DNA of 20,296 bases, taken from assembly GCA_002292345.1 (NCBI GenBank), contig DBBT01000029.1, positions 1 through 20,296 on the forward strand, in the 5' to 3' direction. The translations under genes were made by a program, and so were the position numbers. Shown piece by piece: positions 7,790-16,458 of the stretch (positions are counted from its first letter, which is position 1; every line of letters begins with the position of its first letter). Source of the stretch: Opitutia bacterium UBA977. GTDB taxonomy: Bacteria > Verrucomicrobiota > Verrucomicrobiia > Opitutales > Coraliomargaritaceae. The notes beneath the pieces are model-generated. The model had not been told where the DNA came from and did not search any database. It was given only the letters and a program-made list of their open reading frames with translations.

Positions 7790-8815
7790 ATGGCACAAAG
7801 ACTGGCAAAATTGACACCTCGCAATCGTTTGACCGATACGCACTCGACGGTGCCTCGCGCCCACAACGAGACAGTTGAAGCAGTTACTGATGTACGTGAA
7901 TTGCCCTCTAAAGATCGCAATGTCATGCGCACTTACATGCAGGAGATTGGCAAGACCCCTCTCTTGACGGCAAAGGAAGAAGTCGCACTAGCAGCTCGCA
8001 TCCAGCAAGGCGACAAAGCCGCACGCGACCACATGATTTCGGCGAACCTGCGCCTCGTTGTCAAAATCGCTCATGACTATAATAATTTCGGCCTGCCGCT
8101 GCTCGACCTAATCAGCGAAGGTAACATCGGTCTAATCAAAGCCGTCGAACGCTTTGACCCCTCTAAGGGCGGCAAGCTCAGCACCTACGCAGCATGGTGG
8201 ATTAAGCAATCAATCAAGCGCGCACTCGCTAATCAGAGCAAAACCATTCGCCTACCTGTACACCTCGTCGATAAAATCGCGAAAATGCGCCGCATTACCG
8301 CAAGCCTGACGGACGAACTCGACCGTGAACCCTCTGACGAAGAAATCGGTTACGACATGGGCATGCCCGTCAATAAAGTGGCGCACCTCAAGTCGGTCAG
8401 CGTGCGGCCCTCCTCACTCGATGCACCCGTCGGCGTCGATGGGGATACCAGCTTTGGCGAACTCGTCGGAGATGAAAACCAAACGACACCATTGGAAAAT
8501 CTTCAGCAGAAATCGATCCATAATGACATCCAATCAGTCATCGCACTGCTTGATGACCGTGAGGGCGAGATCATCCGCTTACGCTTTGGCCTCGACGGCG
8601 ACCATCCGCTCACGCTCGAAGAAGTTGGAGAAACATTCAAGATTACTCGCGAACGCGTGCGCCAGATCCAAACAATCGCCATTCACAAAATGCGGCGCAT
8701 CATGACTGAAAATGAACGGCAGCGCAGCAAAACTGAAGTGAAGCAAGAGCACATTCAACAAAAGCGGATGGAGGTCTTACAAGAGTTCTTCGCCGAACAA
8801 GCTGCCAACCACTAG
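7790..8815 (+). CDS. Sigma-70 family RNA polymerase sigma factor (RpoD/RpoS class)
   Basis: A 341-residue sigma factor with region 1.2 (about 42-72, 'RTYMQEIGKTPLLTAKEE'), region 2 (about 85-155, with 'NLRLVVKIAHDYNNFGLPL', 'DLISEGNIGLIKAVERFD' and 'KLSTYAAWWIKQSIKRA'), region 3 (about 156-235) and region 4 (about 245-305, with the helix-turn-helix 'LTLEEVGETFKITRERVRQ'). It recruits core RNA polymerase to -35/-10 promoters. There is no acidic region 1.1 and no large non-conserved insert; the first 40 residues are basic and probably disordered. The length and the 'GGKLSTYAAWW' variant fit either a short primary sigma or a group 2 (RpoS-like) sigma, so no symbol is given. A C-terminal extension of about 35 charged residues follows region 4. 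The start ATG lacks a Shine-Dalgarno site. A strong terminator follows. Confidence 0.9.
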   Translation: MAQRLAKLTPRNRLTDTHSTVPRAHNETVEAVTDVRELPSKDRNVMRTYMQEIGKTPLLTAKEEVALAARIQQGDKAARDHMISANLRLVVKIAHDYNNFGLPLLDLISEGNIGLIKAVERFDPSKGGKLSTYAAWWIKQSIKRALANQSKTIRLPVHLVDKIAKMRRITASLTDELDREPSDEEIGYDMGMPVNKVAHLKSVSVRPSSLDAPVGVDGDTSFGELVGDENQTTPLENLQQKSIHNDIQSVIALLDDREGEIIRLRFGLDGDHPLTLEEVGETFKITRERVRQIQTIAIHKMRRIMTENERQRSKTEVKQEHIQQKRMEVLQEFFAEQAANH

Positions 8816-8845
8816 AGCGATCTAATTTTAGTGTTAGTGGTTTAT

Positions 8846-8879
8846 GCCTCTCGGACTTTTTCAGCCGAGGGGCTTTTTT
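8846..8879 (+). terminator. Rho-independent terminator after the sigma factor gene
   Basis: gcctctcgg (8846-8854) pairs with ccgaggggc (8865-8873) with one T-G pair, over a 10-base loop, followed by six T (8874-8879). It begins 31 bases after the stop codon. The opposite strand lacks a T-run after the stem, so it mainly serves the + strand. Confidence 0.85.
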
Positions 8880-8921
8880 GTACCTCTCTCATGCGCAGTA
8901 CCAGAACCGAGTTCGATTCAC

Positions 8922-10544
8922 TTAAGCCAACTTGCGCTGCAACACCCGCCCAACTACCAGCGCAATCACAAAGAAGCCACTACAGAGCGCCACAAACCCA
9001 TCGCCGTGACGCGTGTAAAAGCTCTGCTGCCGCATCCATTCTTCGAACTGCAGCACTGTGTAGCTTCCGCCTCCGCGGAAATACACGCTACCATTCTCAT
9101 CATACAAGACATCACGCACCGTGCCATAACAATCAATCCAGCCGCTCCAACCACCATTACCACAGCGCATCGCGGGGCGGCGATTTTCCACCGCTCTTAG
9201 CACTGAGTGCGCCGCATGCTGAGACGCTCCGCCCTCTTCACCATACCACGCATTATTGGTCGCCACGAAAAACACCTGCGCGCCTGCGCGGGCGCTCTCT
9301 CTCGCCAAACGAGGAAACACATCTTCATAGCAAACTAAGCAGCCTACTTTCACGGTTTCTTCGCCAATTGAGAGTTCGATTAAGCCCGGATCACTGCCTG
9401 GCACAAAATTACCCCCAACTGGCACGACCTTTGAGATAAAACCAAACGGCTTGGGCACAAACTCACCAAACGGCACCAACTCGCGCTTCACATAAAAAAT
9501 CTCCGACAGCCCCAGCTCTGGCTCGACTAGAAACGCGCCATTATACCAAAGATCCGCCTCACGATCCACTGCGAGATTCCCCATTAAAATGGGCTTACCT
9601 ATACCATCCGACAACGCCTCGATTCGTGCCTGCATCTGCGGGTAACCTTTCACTGGCCATGGCGTCGCCGCCTCCGGCCACAGTACCACATCGCTCTCCA
9701 GACTCGCCACAAACTGTGTCTGTCGCTCCAAGATATTCAAATTCGCGAGCTCCTGCGACTCATCCCACTTAAGCTCCGGCGCAATATAGGGCTGCACCAC
9801 CGCAGCCGTAAATAGTGACACACTCGTATCACGCTGCGGTAACGATTTAAAAAACACAAAAATGCACAAGCCCAGCAACGCCATCGCCACGTACAGGTCC
9901 AGACTGAACCAACCCGACCACAACTTGCGCTCCTGAATGACCACACGATTGCGCAGAGTCTGCGCGATACAAAAATTGAAATAGATCAGCAAGAACGAGA
10001 CGCCATAAGCACCCGTCCACGCCGCAATCTGCAGCACCACCGGCCGCTCCCATTGACTCAGCGATAGCGGGGCCCAAGGAAAGCCCCACAGAAACCAGGT
10101 ACGCGACCATTCGAGTAGCACCCACGCACCCGCCAATCCGGCAAAGGCCACAGCCCGCCACAGGAACGAACGGTTTACCACTAAGGGCAATAACCAACGC
10201 GCTAACAATATCCACACCATGAAGATCGTCGCGAGGATGCCGGAGAGAGCCACCGTACCAAACCACGTCACATGCCGGAGCCAGACCAAAATCGCAAACC
10301 ACGCAACCCAGCCCGTGCCCAATGCCACCACAACGGTCAACCGCCGACTCGGTTGCGTATAGAGCCACAGAATCAGAGGGACAAACGCGATATACGCCGC
10401 CTCCGCGAATTCAAACGGCGGGATCGAAAGCACCCAGGATAGCGCAGAAAGAGCCCCCGCGAGCAGGCCCCACCATCGCGAGCAAACAACGCTTAGAGAC
10501 TCCTCCGCACTTGATTGATTGGTTTCCTTTGCCAGCTTTATCAT
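8922..10544 (-). CDS. lnt: Apolipoprotein N-acyltransferase (Lnt)
   Basis: Lnt transfers an acyl chain from phospholipid to the N-terminal Cys of diacylated lipoproteins at the outer face of the inner membrane. The 540-residue chain has about six hydrophobic segments in 25-235 (including the 'WVLLEWSRTWFLWGFPW' block at 141-157), then a nitrilase-like domain from about 245 to 495, and a last hydrophobic helix near 515-533. The catalytic triad is visible: Glu291 in 'LWPEAATPW', Lys353 in 'YVKRELVPFGEF' and Cys405 in 'CLVCYEDVF'. The block 'RCGNGGWSGWID' (460-471) replaces the more usual NTG.S pattern and is a small oddity. The gene converges on the sigma factor gene and diverges from an SHD1-like gene; the 160 bases upstream hold no other gene. 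Length is close to the family's usual 500-540. Confidence 0.95.
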   Translation of the reverse strand: MIKLAKETNQSSAEESLSVVCSRWWGLLAGALSALSWVLSIPPFEFAEAAYIAFVPLILWLYTQPSRRLTVVVALGTGWVAWFAILVWLRHVTWFGTVALSGILATIFMVWILLARWLLPLVVNRSFLWRAVAFAGLAGAWVLLEWSRTWFLWGFPWAPLSLSQWERPVVLQIAAWTGAYGVSFLLIYFNFCIAQTLRNRVVIQERKLWSGWFSLDLYVAMALLGLCIFVFFKSLPQRDTSVSLFTAAVVQPYIAPELKWDESQELANLNILERQTQFVASLESDVVLWPEAATPWPVKGYPQMQARIEALSDGIGKPILMGNLAVDREADLWYNGAFLVEPELGLSEIFYVKRELVPFGEFVPKPFGFISKVVPVGGNFVPGSDPGLIELSIGEETVKVGCLVCYEDVFPRLARESARAGAQVFFVATNNAWYGEEGGASQHAAHSVLRAVENRRPAMRCGNGGWSGWIDCYGTVRDVLYDENGSVYFRGGGSYTVLQFEEWMRQQSFYTRHGDGFVALCSGFFVIALVVGRVLQRKLA

Positions 10545-10704
10545 ACGTCCTACGCCTTAAAATTTCTCAATACCTGAGTCAGCAGAATCCCCAATCTGAC
10601 CAAGATGACAACACTGATAAAAATCAGCGCGTAAAAATTGTTTTCAAATCGATCGTTGTCAGCATGGTAGCAAGTTCAACCATCGATTCGAATAGCTTAG
10701 CCTC

Positions 10705-11181
10705 ATGACTCGTCTTCTTTCCATCCCTCTCCTGCTCGCTACCTGTGCCCTCTGTTTTGTTGCCGGATACAAACTAGGCAACGAATCGCAACCGCCTGCG
10801 CCGATCGCCGCCGAAATTATTGCCGAACAAGCCCCAATTCTACAGCTCACCGACACCAGCGGGCAATCGCCACTAGCTCCGGCAGCACTCAAAGACGAGC
10901 CTATTAAAAATCCTTTCGCACTGCGGGCAGACGAGACGCTTCAAACATTTTTCGATAAGAATGAGCGCACACTCATTGCGCAGATTCTGGAAGTCAAAGC
11001 GGACTCATTGAAAATTCGCCGCCAAGCCGATGGTGTAGAACTCGAACTGCCCGTCGCAATGCTCTCGGCCGAGGACCAAGCGTTCGCAGCTTACCTATGG
11101 ATGCAAACGCCCAAGAAAAGCGACTCACCCGCGCCCAGCCGATCGATGGAAGACAAGATTTGGGATGAGCTGTTTAAGTAA
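10705..11181 (+). CDS. Membrane-anchored small protein with SHD1-like domain
   Basis: The 158-residue product has one N-terminal hydrophobic segment (about 4-21, LLSIPLLLATCALCFVAGY), which may be an anchor or an uncleaved signal. Next comes a Pro/Ala-rich linker and then a compact domain at about 78-131 with 'NERTLIAQILEVKADSLKIRR' split by short turns and ending 'LPVAMLSAEDQAF'. That layout matches the SLA1-homology-1 (SHD1) type small beta domain seen repeatedly in Planctomycetes and Verrucomicrobia proteins, where it is thought to bind ligands or peptides; the assignment is by motif shape only. The C terminus is charged. The ATG at 10705 has no Shine-Dalgarno site. It diverges from lnt and converges with secA. 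No specific role can be named. Confidence 0.7.
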   Translation: MTRLLSIPLLLATCALCFVAGYKLGNESQPPAPIAAEIIAEQAPILQLTDTSGQSPLAPAALKDEPIKNPFALRADETLQTFFDKNERTLIAQILEVKADSLKIRRQADGVELELPVAMLSAEDQAFAAYLWMQTPKKSDSPAPSRSMEDKIWDELFK

Positions 11182-11226
11182 GTGGCCTCGGCCATAGAAA
11201 GTAGATGCAACTGCCACTCTAAACAC

Positions 11227-11258
11227 AAAAAGCACAGGCCAAACGACCTGTGCTTTTT
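11227..11258. terminator. Bidirectional terminator between SHD1-like gene and secA
   Basis: A perfect 12-base stem, aaaaagcacagg (11227-11238) with cctgtgcttttt (11247-11258), encloses an 8-base loop. The A-run on one side and T-run on the other give a T-tract on both strands. It lies 45 bases past the + strand stop and 21 bases past the secA stop, so it can end both convergent transcripts. Confidence 0.9.
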
Positions 11259-11279
11259 GGAAAACGTACGCGGTGGGAC

Positions 11280-14200
11280 CTACTTCTGCACTAGCTCCCA
11301 ACCATCGTTGAGGATCATTATTTCCGCCTTCTTAAACTTCAGCTCTTTGGTCTCCGCGCCCTTGCGAATGGTGACTGTGTCATTACGTCCAAGCTTAGGC
11401 ATCTCACGGCGGATCGGTGCGACTTTCGGCAACTCGACTTGCTTACGCGGTGCGGACGCTTGCGTAGGCTGTGCTTGCGCAGCGGCTCCAGCTAGTGCCC
11501 CGAGTTGCGGCTGCCCTGTGCCAGGGCCAGCGACTTGCGCAGTTTGCGACATACGGGCGAGCATATTCTGGAAAGCGTCTTGATTGGTTGCAGTGCGGAA
11601 CACGGCATTGCAAATCTCGGTGCGGACATTCGTCATCAATTCTTCGAAAAATACATAGGCCTCGCTCTTGTATTCGCTGAGCGGATCTTTCTGGCCGTAG
11701 CTACGCAAATTAACGCTGCGGCGAAGCTCTTCCATCTCAGTGAGGTGATCCTGCCAACGGCGATCAAGCGAACGAATGACGATATAACGCTCAAGGCCGA
11801 CGAGTGCTTCGGTTGACTCAAATTCTTCGCGTTTCTTATAGGCTTGTTGAATACGCTCAAGAATAAGCACCTGCTGTGCTTCGGGCGCCTGGCCCGCAAG
11901 TTCTTCGACCTTCAATGCGACTGGGAAGTAAGCATTGAGCCATGCGAGGAACTGATCGACTGCATCACCATCCCGATCGCCAGCGAGTGCATCAAGGCGT
12001 ACTTCAAGCTCTTCTCCGATCATTTCATAAATGATCTCGCGCGGCGTGTCTGATCGAATCGCTTCATTACGGATACCGTAAACGACTTCGCGCTGCATAT
12101 TGAGTACGTCGTCAAATTGTAGCAACCGCTTACGCATCGAGAAATTCTGCTGCTCTACCTTCTTCTGTGCATTTTCGATCGACCAGTTAAGCGCTGGGTG
12201 CTCCAACTCTTCACCTTCGCTCATCGACTTCTCAAGAATACGTGAGATCGGGCCGGCATTAGCAAACAGGCGCATCAGATCGTCCTCCAAAGAGACGAAA
12301 CATTTCGACATCCCAGGATCTCCCTGACGGGCGCAACGACCACGTAACTGACGGTCGATACGACGCGATTCGTGACGTTCAGTGCCCACCACATAGAGAC
12401 CGCCGAGTTCTGGTACACCTTCAGCGAGTTTAATATCGGTGCCCCGACCCGCCATATTGGTTGCAATCGTCACACCGCCCTTACGTCCAGCATTCGCAAC
12501 GATCTCCGCTTCCTGCTCGTGAAACTTGGCGTTTAACACGCTGTGCCCAATATTTGAGCGCTTCAACATACGGCTCAGCACTTCGGAGGCTTCAACCGAT
12601 GCGGTGCCAACCAGAACTGGTTGCCCTTGCTGGTGCGCTGCTTCGACCTCCTTGATCACTGCAGCAAATTTCTCGCGGCGCGTTTTGAAGATGACGTCGT
12701 TCTTATCGATACGGATACAAGGCTGGTTGGTCGGGATCACCATCACGTTGAGTCCGTAGATTTCGTGAAACTCAGAGGCTTCCGTTTCTGCGGTACCAGT
12801 CATCCCAGACAACTTTTCATACATACGGAAGTAGTTTTGAATCGTCACCGTCGCATACGTCTTGGTCTCCTTCTCGATCGTGCAGTTCTCCTTTGATTCA
12901 ATCGCTTGATGCAGGCCATCGGACCAACGGCGACCAGGCATCACGCGCCCAGTATTTTGGTCGACGATATTTACCTTACCCTCCTGCACCACGTATTCTT
13001 TATCGCGCTCATAAAGACTGAATGCACGGAGCAACTGACTGATGCAGTGGATGCGCTCGCTGGTTTGCTGGAAGCCAGTTTCGGCGGCCAGCTTGGCCTC
13101 CTGCTTCGCCTCATTCGCGAGCTTTTCGTCTTTATCGATTTCAATGAACTGAGTCGGTAAATCCGGTAGCATGAACGCATCAGGATCATTTGGGCTTATC
13201 ATTACGCGGCCCTTCTCGGTCAAATCGGCCTGCTGCTGCTTCTCATCGATCACGTAAAACAGCCCTTCCTTGAGTGCATAACGCTCCTTCTTATTGAAAT
13301 CACTGTTCATCTCGAGGTCAAACTTATCAACTGCACGGCGGATCGCCGGCACCTCATTGAGACGGTGGAACTGCTTGTTCTTTGGCATGCCAAGCTTCAC
13401 TTGGTAGAGCTTGGAGGTTGCCGTATATTTGGCATCTTCGTCAGAGCCTTCGCCTTCAAGGATCGATTTAGCCTCAGCGACCAAATTATTGCAATAAGCC
13501 TGTTGCTTGGCAACCAGTTGCTTAATGCTCGGCTTAATTTCGCCGAATGGCAGCGGATTATCATCCTGCATTGGCCCGGAAATAATCAACGGAGTGCGCG
13601 CCTCATCGACCAAGATCGAGTCAACTTCGTCAATGATACAGAAGAAGTGGTCGCGCTGCACTTGGTCTTCCTTGCGACTGGTCATGCCATTGTCGCGCAA
13701 ATAATCGAAGCCAAACTCCGAAGCGGTGCCGTACGTGATATTACATTCATACTGCTCACGGCGAATCTGTGGCGCTTGGCTATTTTGGATACAGCCAACG
13801 GTGAGACCAAGCATACGGAAAAGGTGGCCCATCCACTCGGAGTCACGACGAGCGAGGTAGTCATTGACGGTAACTAACTGGCAGTTGTTGCCGGAAAGCG
13901 CGTTCAGGTAGAGCGGGCAGGTCGAGACCAGCGTCTTACCCTCACCCGTCGCCATTTCGGCAATGTGTCGCTCATGCAGAGCGATCCCGCCAATAAACTG
14001 CACATCGTAGTGCACCATGTTCCAAGGCAACATATGGTCACACACGTTAAATTCTTGGCCACACATACGGCGGGCGGCGTTTTTCACCGTCGCAAAGGCC
14101 TCCGGCAACAAGTCGTCGAGTGACTCCCCATCCTGATGCCGCTGCATAAACTCGGCGGTCTTGGCGCGCAACTGCTCCTCCGTCAGCGATTGATATTCAA

Positions 14201-14297
14201 CTTCAAGTGCGTTGATACGTTCGGTAATAGGCTGACACTTTTTAAGAAACTTCTTATAGTGACGACCAGAAAACTTTTTGAGGATGGCTGAGATCAT
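11280..14297 (-). CDS. secA: Protein translocase ATPase SecA
   Basis: SecA drives export of unfolded preproteins through SecYEG. The 1005-residue chain is longer than E. coli SecA (901). Walker A is 'MATGEGKTL' (115-123), Walker B/DEAD '[16 protein letters not shown]' (221-236), helicase motif V region 'NMAGRGTD' (614-621), and motif VI '[12 protein letters not shown]' (651-662), a variant shared with Chlamydiae. About 90 extra residues lie between the DEVD box and '[10 protein letters not shown]' (456-465), in the preprotein cross-linking domain. The large nucleotide-domain insertion of E. coli after GRGTD is absent. After a Gln/Ala/Pro-rich linker the tail reads 'MPKLGRND' (966-973), but the CPCGSGKKYKxC zinc motif that should follow is replaced by a lysine-rich stretch without Cys or His. 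The ATG at 14297 has no Shine-Dalgarno site; TACATT lies 7 bases upstream. The gene is apparently monocistronic. Confidence 0.97.
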   Translation of the reverse strand: MISAILKKFSGRHYKKFLKKCQPITERINALEVEYQSLTEEQLRAKTAEFMQRHQDGESLDDLLPEAFATVKNAARRMCGQEFNVCDHMLPWNMVHYDVQFIGGIALHERHIAEMATGEGKTLVSTCPLYLNALSGNNCQLVTVNDYLARRDSEWMGHLFRMLGLTVGCIQNSQAPQIRREQYECNITYGTASEFGFDYLRDNGMTSRKEDQVQRDHFFCIIDEVDSILVDEARTPLIISGPMQDDNPLPFGEIKPSIKQLVAKQQAYCNNLVAEAKSILEGEGSDEDAKYTATSKLYQVKLGMPKNKQFHRLNEVPAIRRAVDKFDLEMNSDFNKKERYALKEGLFYVIDEKQQQADLTEKGRVMISPNDPDAFMLPDLPTQFIEIDKDEKLANEAKQEAKLAAETGFQQTSERIHCISQLLRAFSLYERDKEYVVQEGKVNIVDQNTGRVMPGRRWSDGLHQAIESKENCTIEKETKTYATVTIQNYFRMYEKLSGMTGTAETEASEFHEIYGLNVMVIPTNQPCIRIDKNDVIFKTRREKFAAVIKEVEAAHQQGQPVLVGTASVEASEVLSRMLKRSNIGHSVLNAKFHEQEAEIVANAGRKGGVTIATNMAGRGTDIKLAEGVPELGGLYVVGTERHESRRIDRQLRGRCARQGDPGMSKCFVSLEDDLMRLFANAGPISRILEKSMSEGEELEHPALNWSIENAQKKVEQQNFSMRKRLLQFDDVLNMQREVVYGIRNEAIRSDTPREIIYEMIGEELEVRLDALAGDRDGDAVDQFLAWLNAYFPVALKVEELAGQAPEAQQVLILERIQQAYKKREEFESTEALVGLERYIVIRSLDRRWQDHLTEMEELRRSVNLRSYGQKDPLSEYKSEAYVFFEELMTNVRTEICNAVFRTATNQDAFQNMLARMSQTAQVAGPGTGQPQLGALAGAAAQAQPTQASAPRKQVELPKVAPIRREMPKLGRNDTVTIRKGAETKELKFKKAEIMILNDGWELVQK

Positions 14298-14489
14298 GAG
14301 ATCTAATGTATGTGGTTACTGAATGAAATTATGCGCAAATCTTCGCTCACTGAGGACACCGAAAATGCGAAAAAAAGTAGAAAATGGTGAAACTACCGCC
14401 TGCTGGCAAGTGCGTTTCCCATACTATATCGACAAGGATGCAAATGCATGAAGGCGAACAGGCTAGGCGACTGAACTAAGAATTAAGCA

Positions 14490-14517
14490 TTGCAAAAATC
14501 ACGTGATACAGGACAAT
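14490..14517 (+). promoter_or_regulatory. Possible sigma-70 promoter for the DUF2157 gene
   Basis: TTGCAA (14490-14495) and GACAAT (14512-14517) are 16 bases apart and match 4 of 6 bases of each consensus hexamer. The start codon is 19 bases further on. The 239-base gap between secA and this gene otherwise shows no gene or clear structure. Confidence 0.3.
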
Positions 14518-14536
14518 CCTAAAGTCTACGGTTGCT

Positions 14537-15856
14537 ATGCGAAAAATCCCTGAAAAATGCCGACAATGGCTACTGCAAGAGCTACCCATCTTGGAAAATA
14601 AAGGAATCCTCTCGGCCGAATCCCGCCAACGACTCGACGACTATTATTCGAACCAAGTTGAATCACGCGTGCACTGGGCAGCTATTCTCTGTGCGGGGCT
14701 CGGAGCGCTACTCATTGGCGGCGGCATCATCCTACTTTTCGCCCACAACTGGGAGGATCTGTCTCGAACTGCGCGAGCCGTGCTATCATTCTGCCCGCTC
14801 GCCATCGCCGTGGTACTTAGCGCATTAGCGATTCGCCGTGGCGGCACGGGGCTCTGTGAATCGGCTGGCATTTTCCATAGCTTGGCAGTCGGCGCTTGTA
14901 TTGCGCTGATCGGACAAACTTATCACCTACCCAGCAACACCCCAGGCTTTCTATTGGTCTGGGCACTGCTCGTCCTACCGCTTATTTTCCTGCTACCTTC
15001 CACAGGTGCATATTTGTTTTATATCACGCTGATCTGCAGCTGGAGCGGCGCAGCACAGGATGAATATGGTCAAGCGCTCGGTTTTTGGCTATTACTGATC
15101 CCGGCGGTTATTCATGTCGTCCGACTGATCCGACGCGAAGCCCACGAAGGACTAGTTTCGCTGTGGGGATTGATTCTGATGCTGCCGATTGCCTTAGGTA
15201 TCGTGCTCGAACGCACGGTGCCGGGACTGTGGATCATCTCTTATGCATGCTTCTATAGCCTGTCGGGGCTGCTCGGCCTACGCTTGTACCCAACTGAATC
15301 AGGCTGGCGCAATCCACTACAAACGGTTGGCTTGGCGGGTATCACGGGGCTGACCTACATCTTCACTTGGCAAAATATGTGGCACGACATCGGCTGGAGC
15401 AACACACGCCACGACGGCAACTACCAAGAATGGGGCATTTGGTTCGACTCGGCCATCACACTTGGACTGGCACTCGCATGGGCACTCACCGCCGTCAAGA
15501 CGCTACAGCGTAATTCATTGCCCTCGCTCATCCTTTGCTCCTTCCCCTTATTAGCGTGCGCGGCTTTCTTCTTCGCCTCCACCAGCGAAGGTGAAATCAT
15601 CAACACTCTGCTATTTAACGCCTACATGCTCGCACTCGGCCTCGCCCTTTTGGCACAAGGCTGCCGCAGCACTCAACTACGACAGGTCAACTACGGCATG
15701 GCCGTTCTCGGCCTACTGCTGATTACGCGATTCTTCGATAGCGACTTTGGCTTCCTCGCACGCGGACTCGTATTCATCCTCATGGGCAGCTGCTTCCTCG
15801 CGACTAATCTCATCATCGCCCGTAAAAAGCATCAACAGCAGGAGGCTCAATCATGA
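14537..15856 (+). CDS. DUF2157-family multi-spanning membrane protein
   Basis: A 439-residue integral membrane protein. A soluble N-terminal stretch of about 45 residues ('LQELPILENKGILSAESRQRL') leads into the diagnostic DUF2157 block 'HWAAILCAGLGALLIGGGI' followed by 'LLFAHNWEDLSR' (46-77). Around a dozen hydrophobic segments follow to near residue 425, and the C terminus is short and basic. The biochemical role of the family is unknown. Members are commonly encoded next to a GDYXXLXY-domain protein, as here: the next gene overlaps by four bases (ATGA), with a strong Shine-Dalgarno site inside this gene's 3' end. The two products probably act together in the inner membrane; that is inference from gene order. 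The start ATG itself lacks a Shine-Dalgarno site. Confidence 0.85.
   Translation: MRKIPEKCRQWLLQELPILENKGILSAESRQRLDDYYSNQVESRVHWAAILCAGLGALLIGGGIILLFAHNWEDLSRTARAVLSFCPLAIAVVLSALAIRRGGTGLCESAGIFHSLAVGACIALIGQTYHLPSNTPGFLLVWALLVLPLIFLLPSTGAYLFYITLICSWSGAAQDEYGQALGFWLLLIPAVIHVVRLIRREAHEGLVSLWGLILMLPIALGIVLERTVPGLWIISYACFYSLSGLLGLRLYPTESGWRNPLQTVGLAGITGLTYIFTWQNMWHDIGWSNTRHDGNYQEWGIWFDSAITLGLALAWALTAVKTLQRNSLPSLILCSFPLLACAAFFFASTSEGEIINTLLFNAYMLALGLALLAQGCRSTQLRQVNYGMAVLGLLLITRFFDSDFGFLARGLVFILMGSCFLATNLIIARKKHQQQEAQS
15840..15845 (+). promoter_or_regulatory. Shine-Dalgarno site for the coupled GDYXXLXY gene
   Basis: aggagg lies 7 bases before the ATG at 15853, inside the 3' end of the DUF2157 gene. 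It is the only textbook ribosome-binding site I found at a start codon in the window and fits translational coupling of the two overlapping genes. Confidence 0.75.
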
Positions 15857-16446
15857 ACTGGCGAATGATATTCTTCGGACTACTGATCGTCGCGCAAGTG
15901 GCCGTGCCACTACAAATGATCCAGCAGCGCGAAACCGTGCTGCGCGAAGGCGAACTCTTCCGGTTCAAAACCGAGCCCATCGACCCAGCAGATCCATTTC
16001 AGGGCCGCTACGTTTGGCTGCAGATTGAAGACGACTTTGTGCCGATCTCTAAGGCCGCCGCCAATGCTATCGACTACAAAGCAACCGGCTACGCCCTGCT
16101 CAACGTCGACGAACAAGGCTTTGCCAAGTTTACCGATTGGTCATCTGAGCGCCCGACTCTGACCACGAATTACCTCAAAACCAAATCTCGCGGCCAGGCA
16201 GTAAACTGGGAGCAACTGCCCGATGGCCAACGCACACCCGTGCATGAAGGGCTAGGCATCGACATCCCCTTCACCCGCTTCTACATGGACGAAGCCAAAG
16301 CACCACGCGCTGAGCGACTCGCTCGCGAAGCCACCCGCAACGAAGACTGCTGGGTTGAGGTTCGTATTTTTAACGGCAAAGCCGTGATTGAAGACGTCAT
16401 CGCCGAAGGCCAATCACTGCGCGACTTGGCTAGCATTGAAGAATAG
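15853..16446 (+). CDS. GDYXXLXY-domain protein
   Basis: A 197-residue protein with one N-terminal membrane segment (about 5-21, MIFFGLLIVAQVAVPLQM) and a periplasmic-looking remainder. Residues 44-57 read 'DPADPFQGRYVWLQ', the family hallmark in which a DPxDPFxG turn precedes the GDYxxLxY motif, here as GRYVWLQI (Asp replaced by Arg and the last Tyr lost). Near the C terminus 'VEVRIFNGKAVIEDVIAEGQ' gives the closing strands. The partner DUF2157 gene overlaps its start, so the pair forms one expression unit. The function of the family is unknown; membrane-associated assembly with the partner is the likely reading. It ends 12 bases from the convergent Smr gene. Confidence 0.82.
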   Translation: MNWRMIFFGLLIVAQVAVPLQMIQQRETVLREGELFRFKTEPIDPADPFQGRYVWLQIEDDFVPISKAAANAIDYKATGYALLNVDEQGFAKFTDWSSERPTLTTNYLKTKSRGQAVNWEQLPDGQRTPVHEGLGIDIPFTRFYMDEAKAPRAERLAREATRNEDCWVEVRIFNGKAVIEDVIAEGQSLRDLASIEE

Positions 16447-16458
16447 CAGGCACGCAAC

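Noticed and set aside
8831..9439. Open frame of 202 codons on the + strand, antisense to lnt
   Set aside because: It lies within the well-supported lnt gene and across the sigma terminator, has a low-complexity His/Arg/Ser-rich translation, and shows no domain; a shadow of lnt codon bias.
10660..10704. Sequence gattcgaat resembling a tRNA T-loop
   Set aside because: No acceptor stem, anticodon arm or CCA end can be built around it; it is the AT-rich upstream region of the next gene.
11182..11583. Open frame of 133 codons on the + strand after the SHD1-like gene
   Set aside because: It runs through the perfect bidirectional terminator and then antisense to the secA 3' end; Cys/Ala-rich translation without features.
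13365..13877. Open frame of 170 codons on the + strand inside secA
   Set aside because: It is fully antisense to conserved SecA coding sequence and has no recognisable motif or start signal.
14298..14536. 239-base gap between secA and the DUF2157 gene, considered for a small RNA or leader peptide
   Set aside because: Only a very short frame (atgcatgaaggc onward, 12 codons) and no stable hairpin with a T-run were found; it looks like a plain divergent promoter region.
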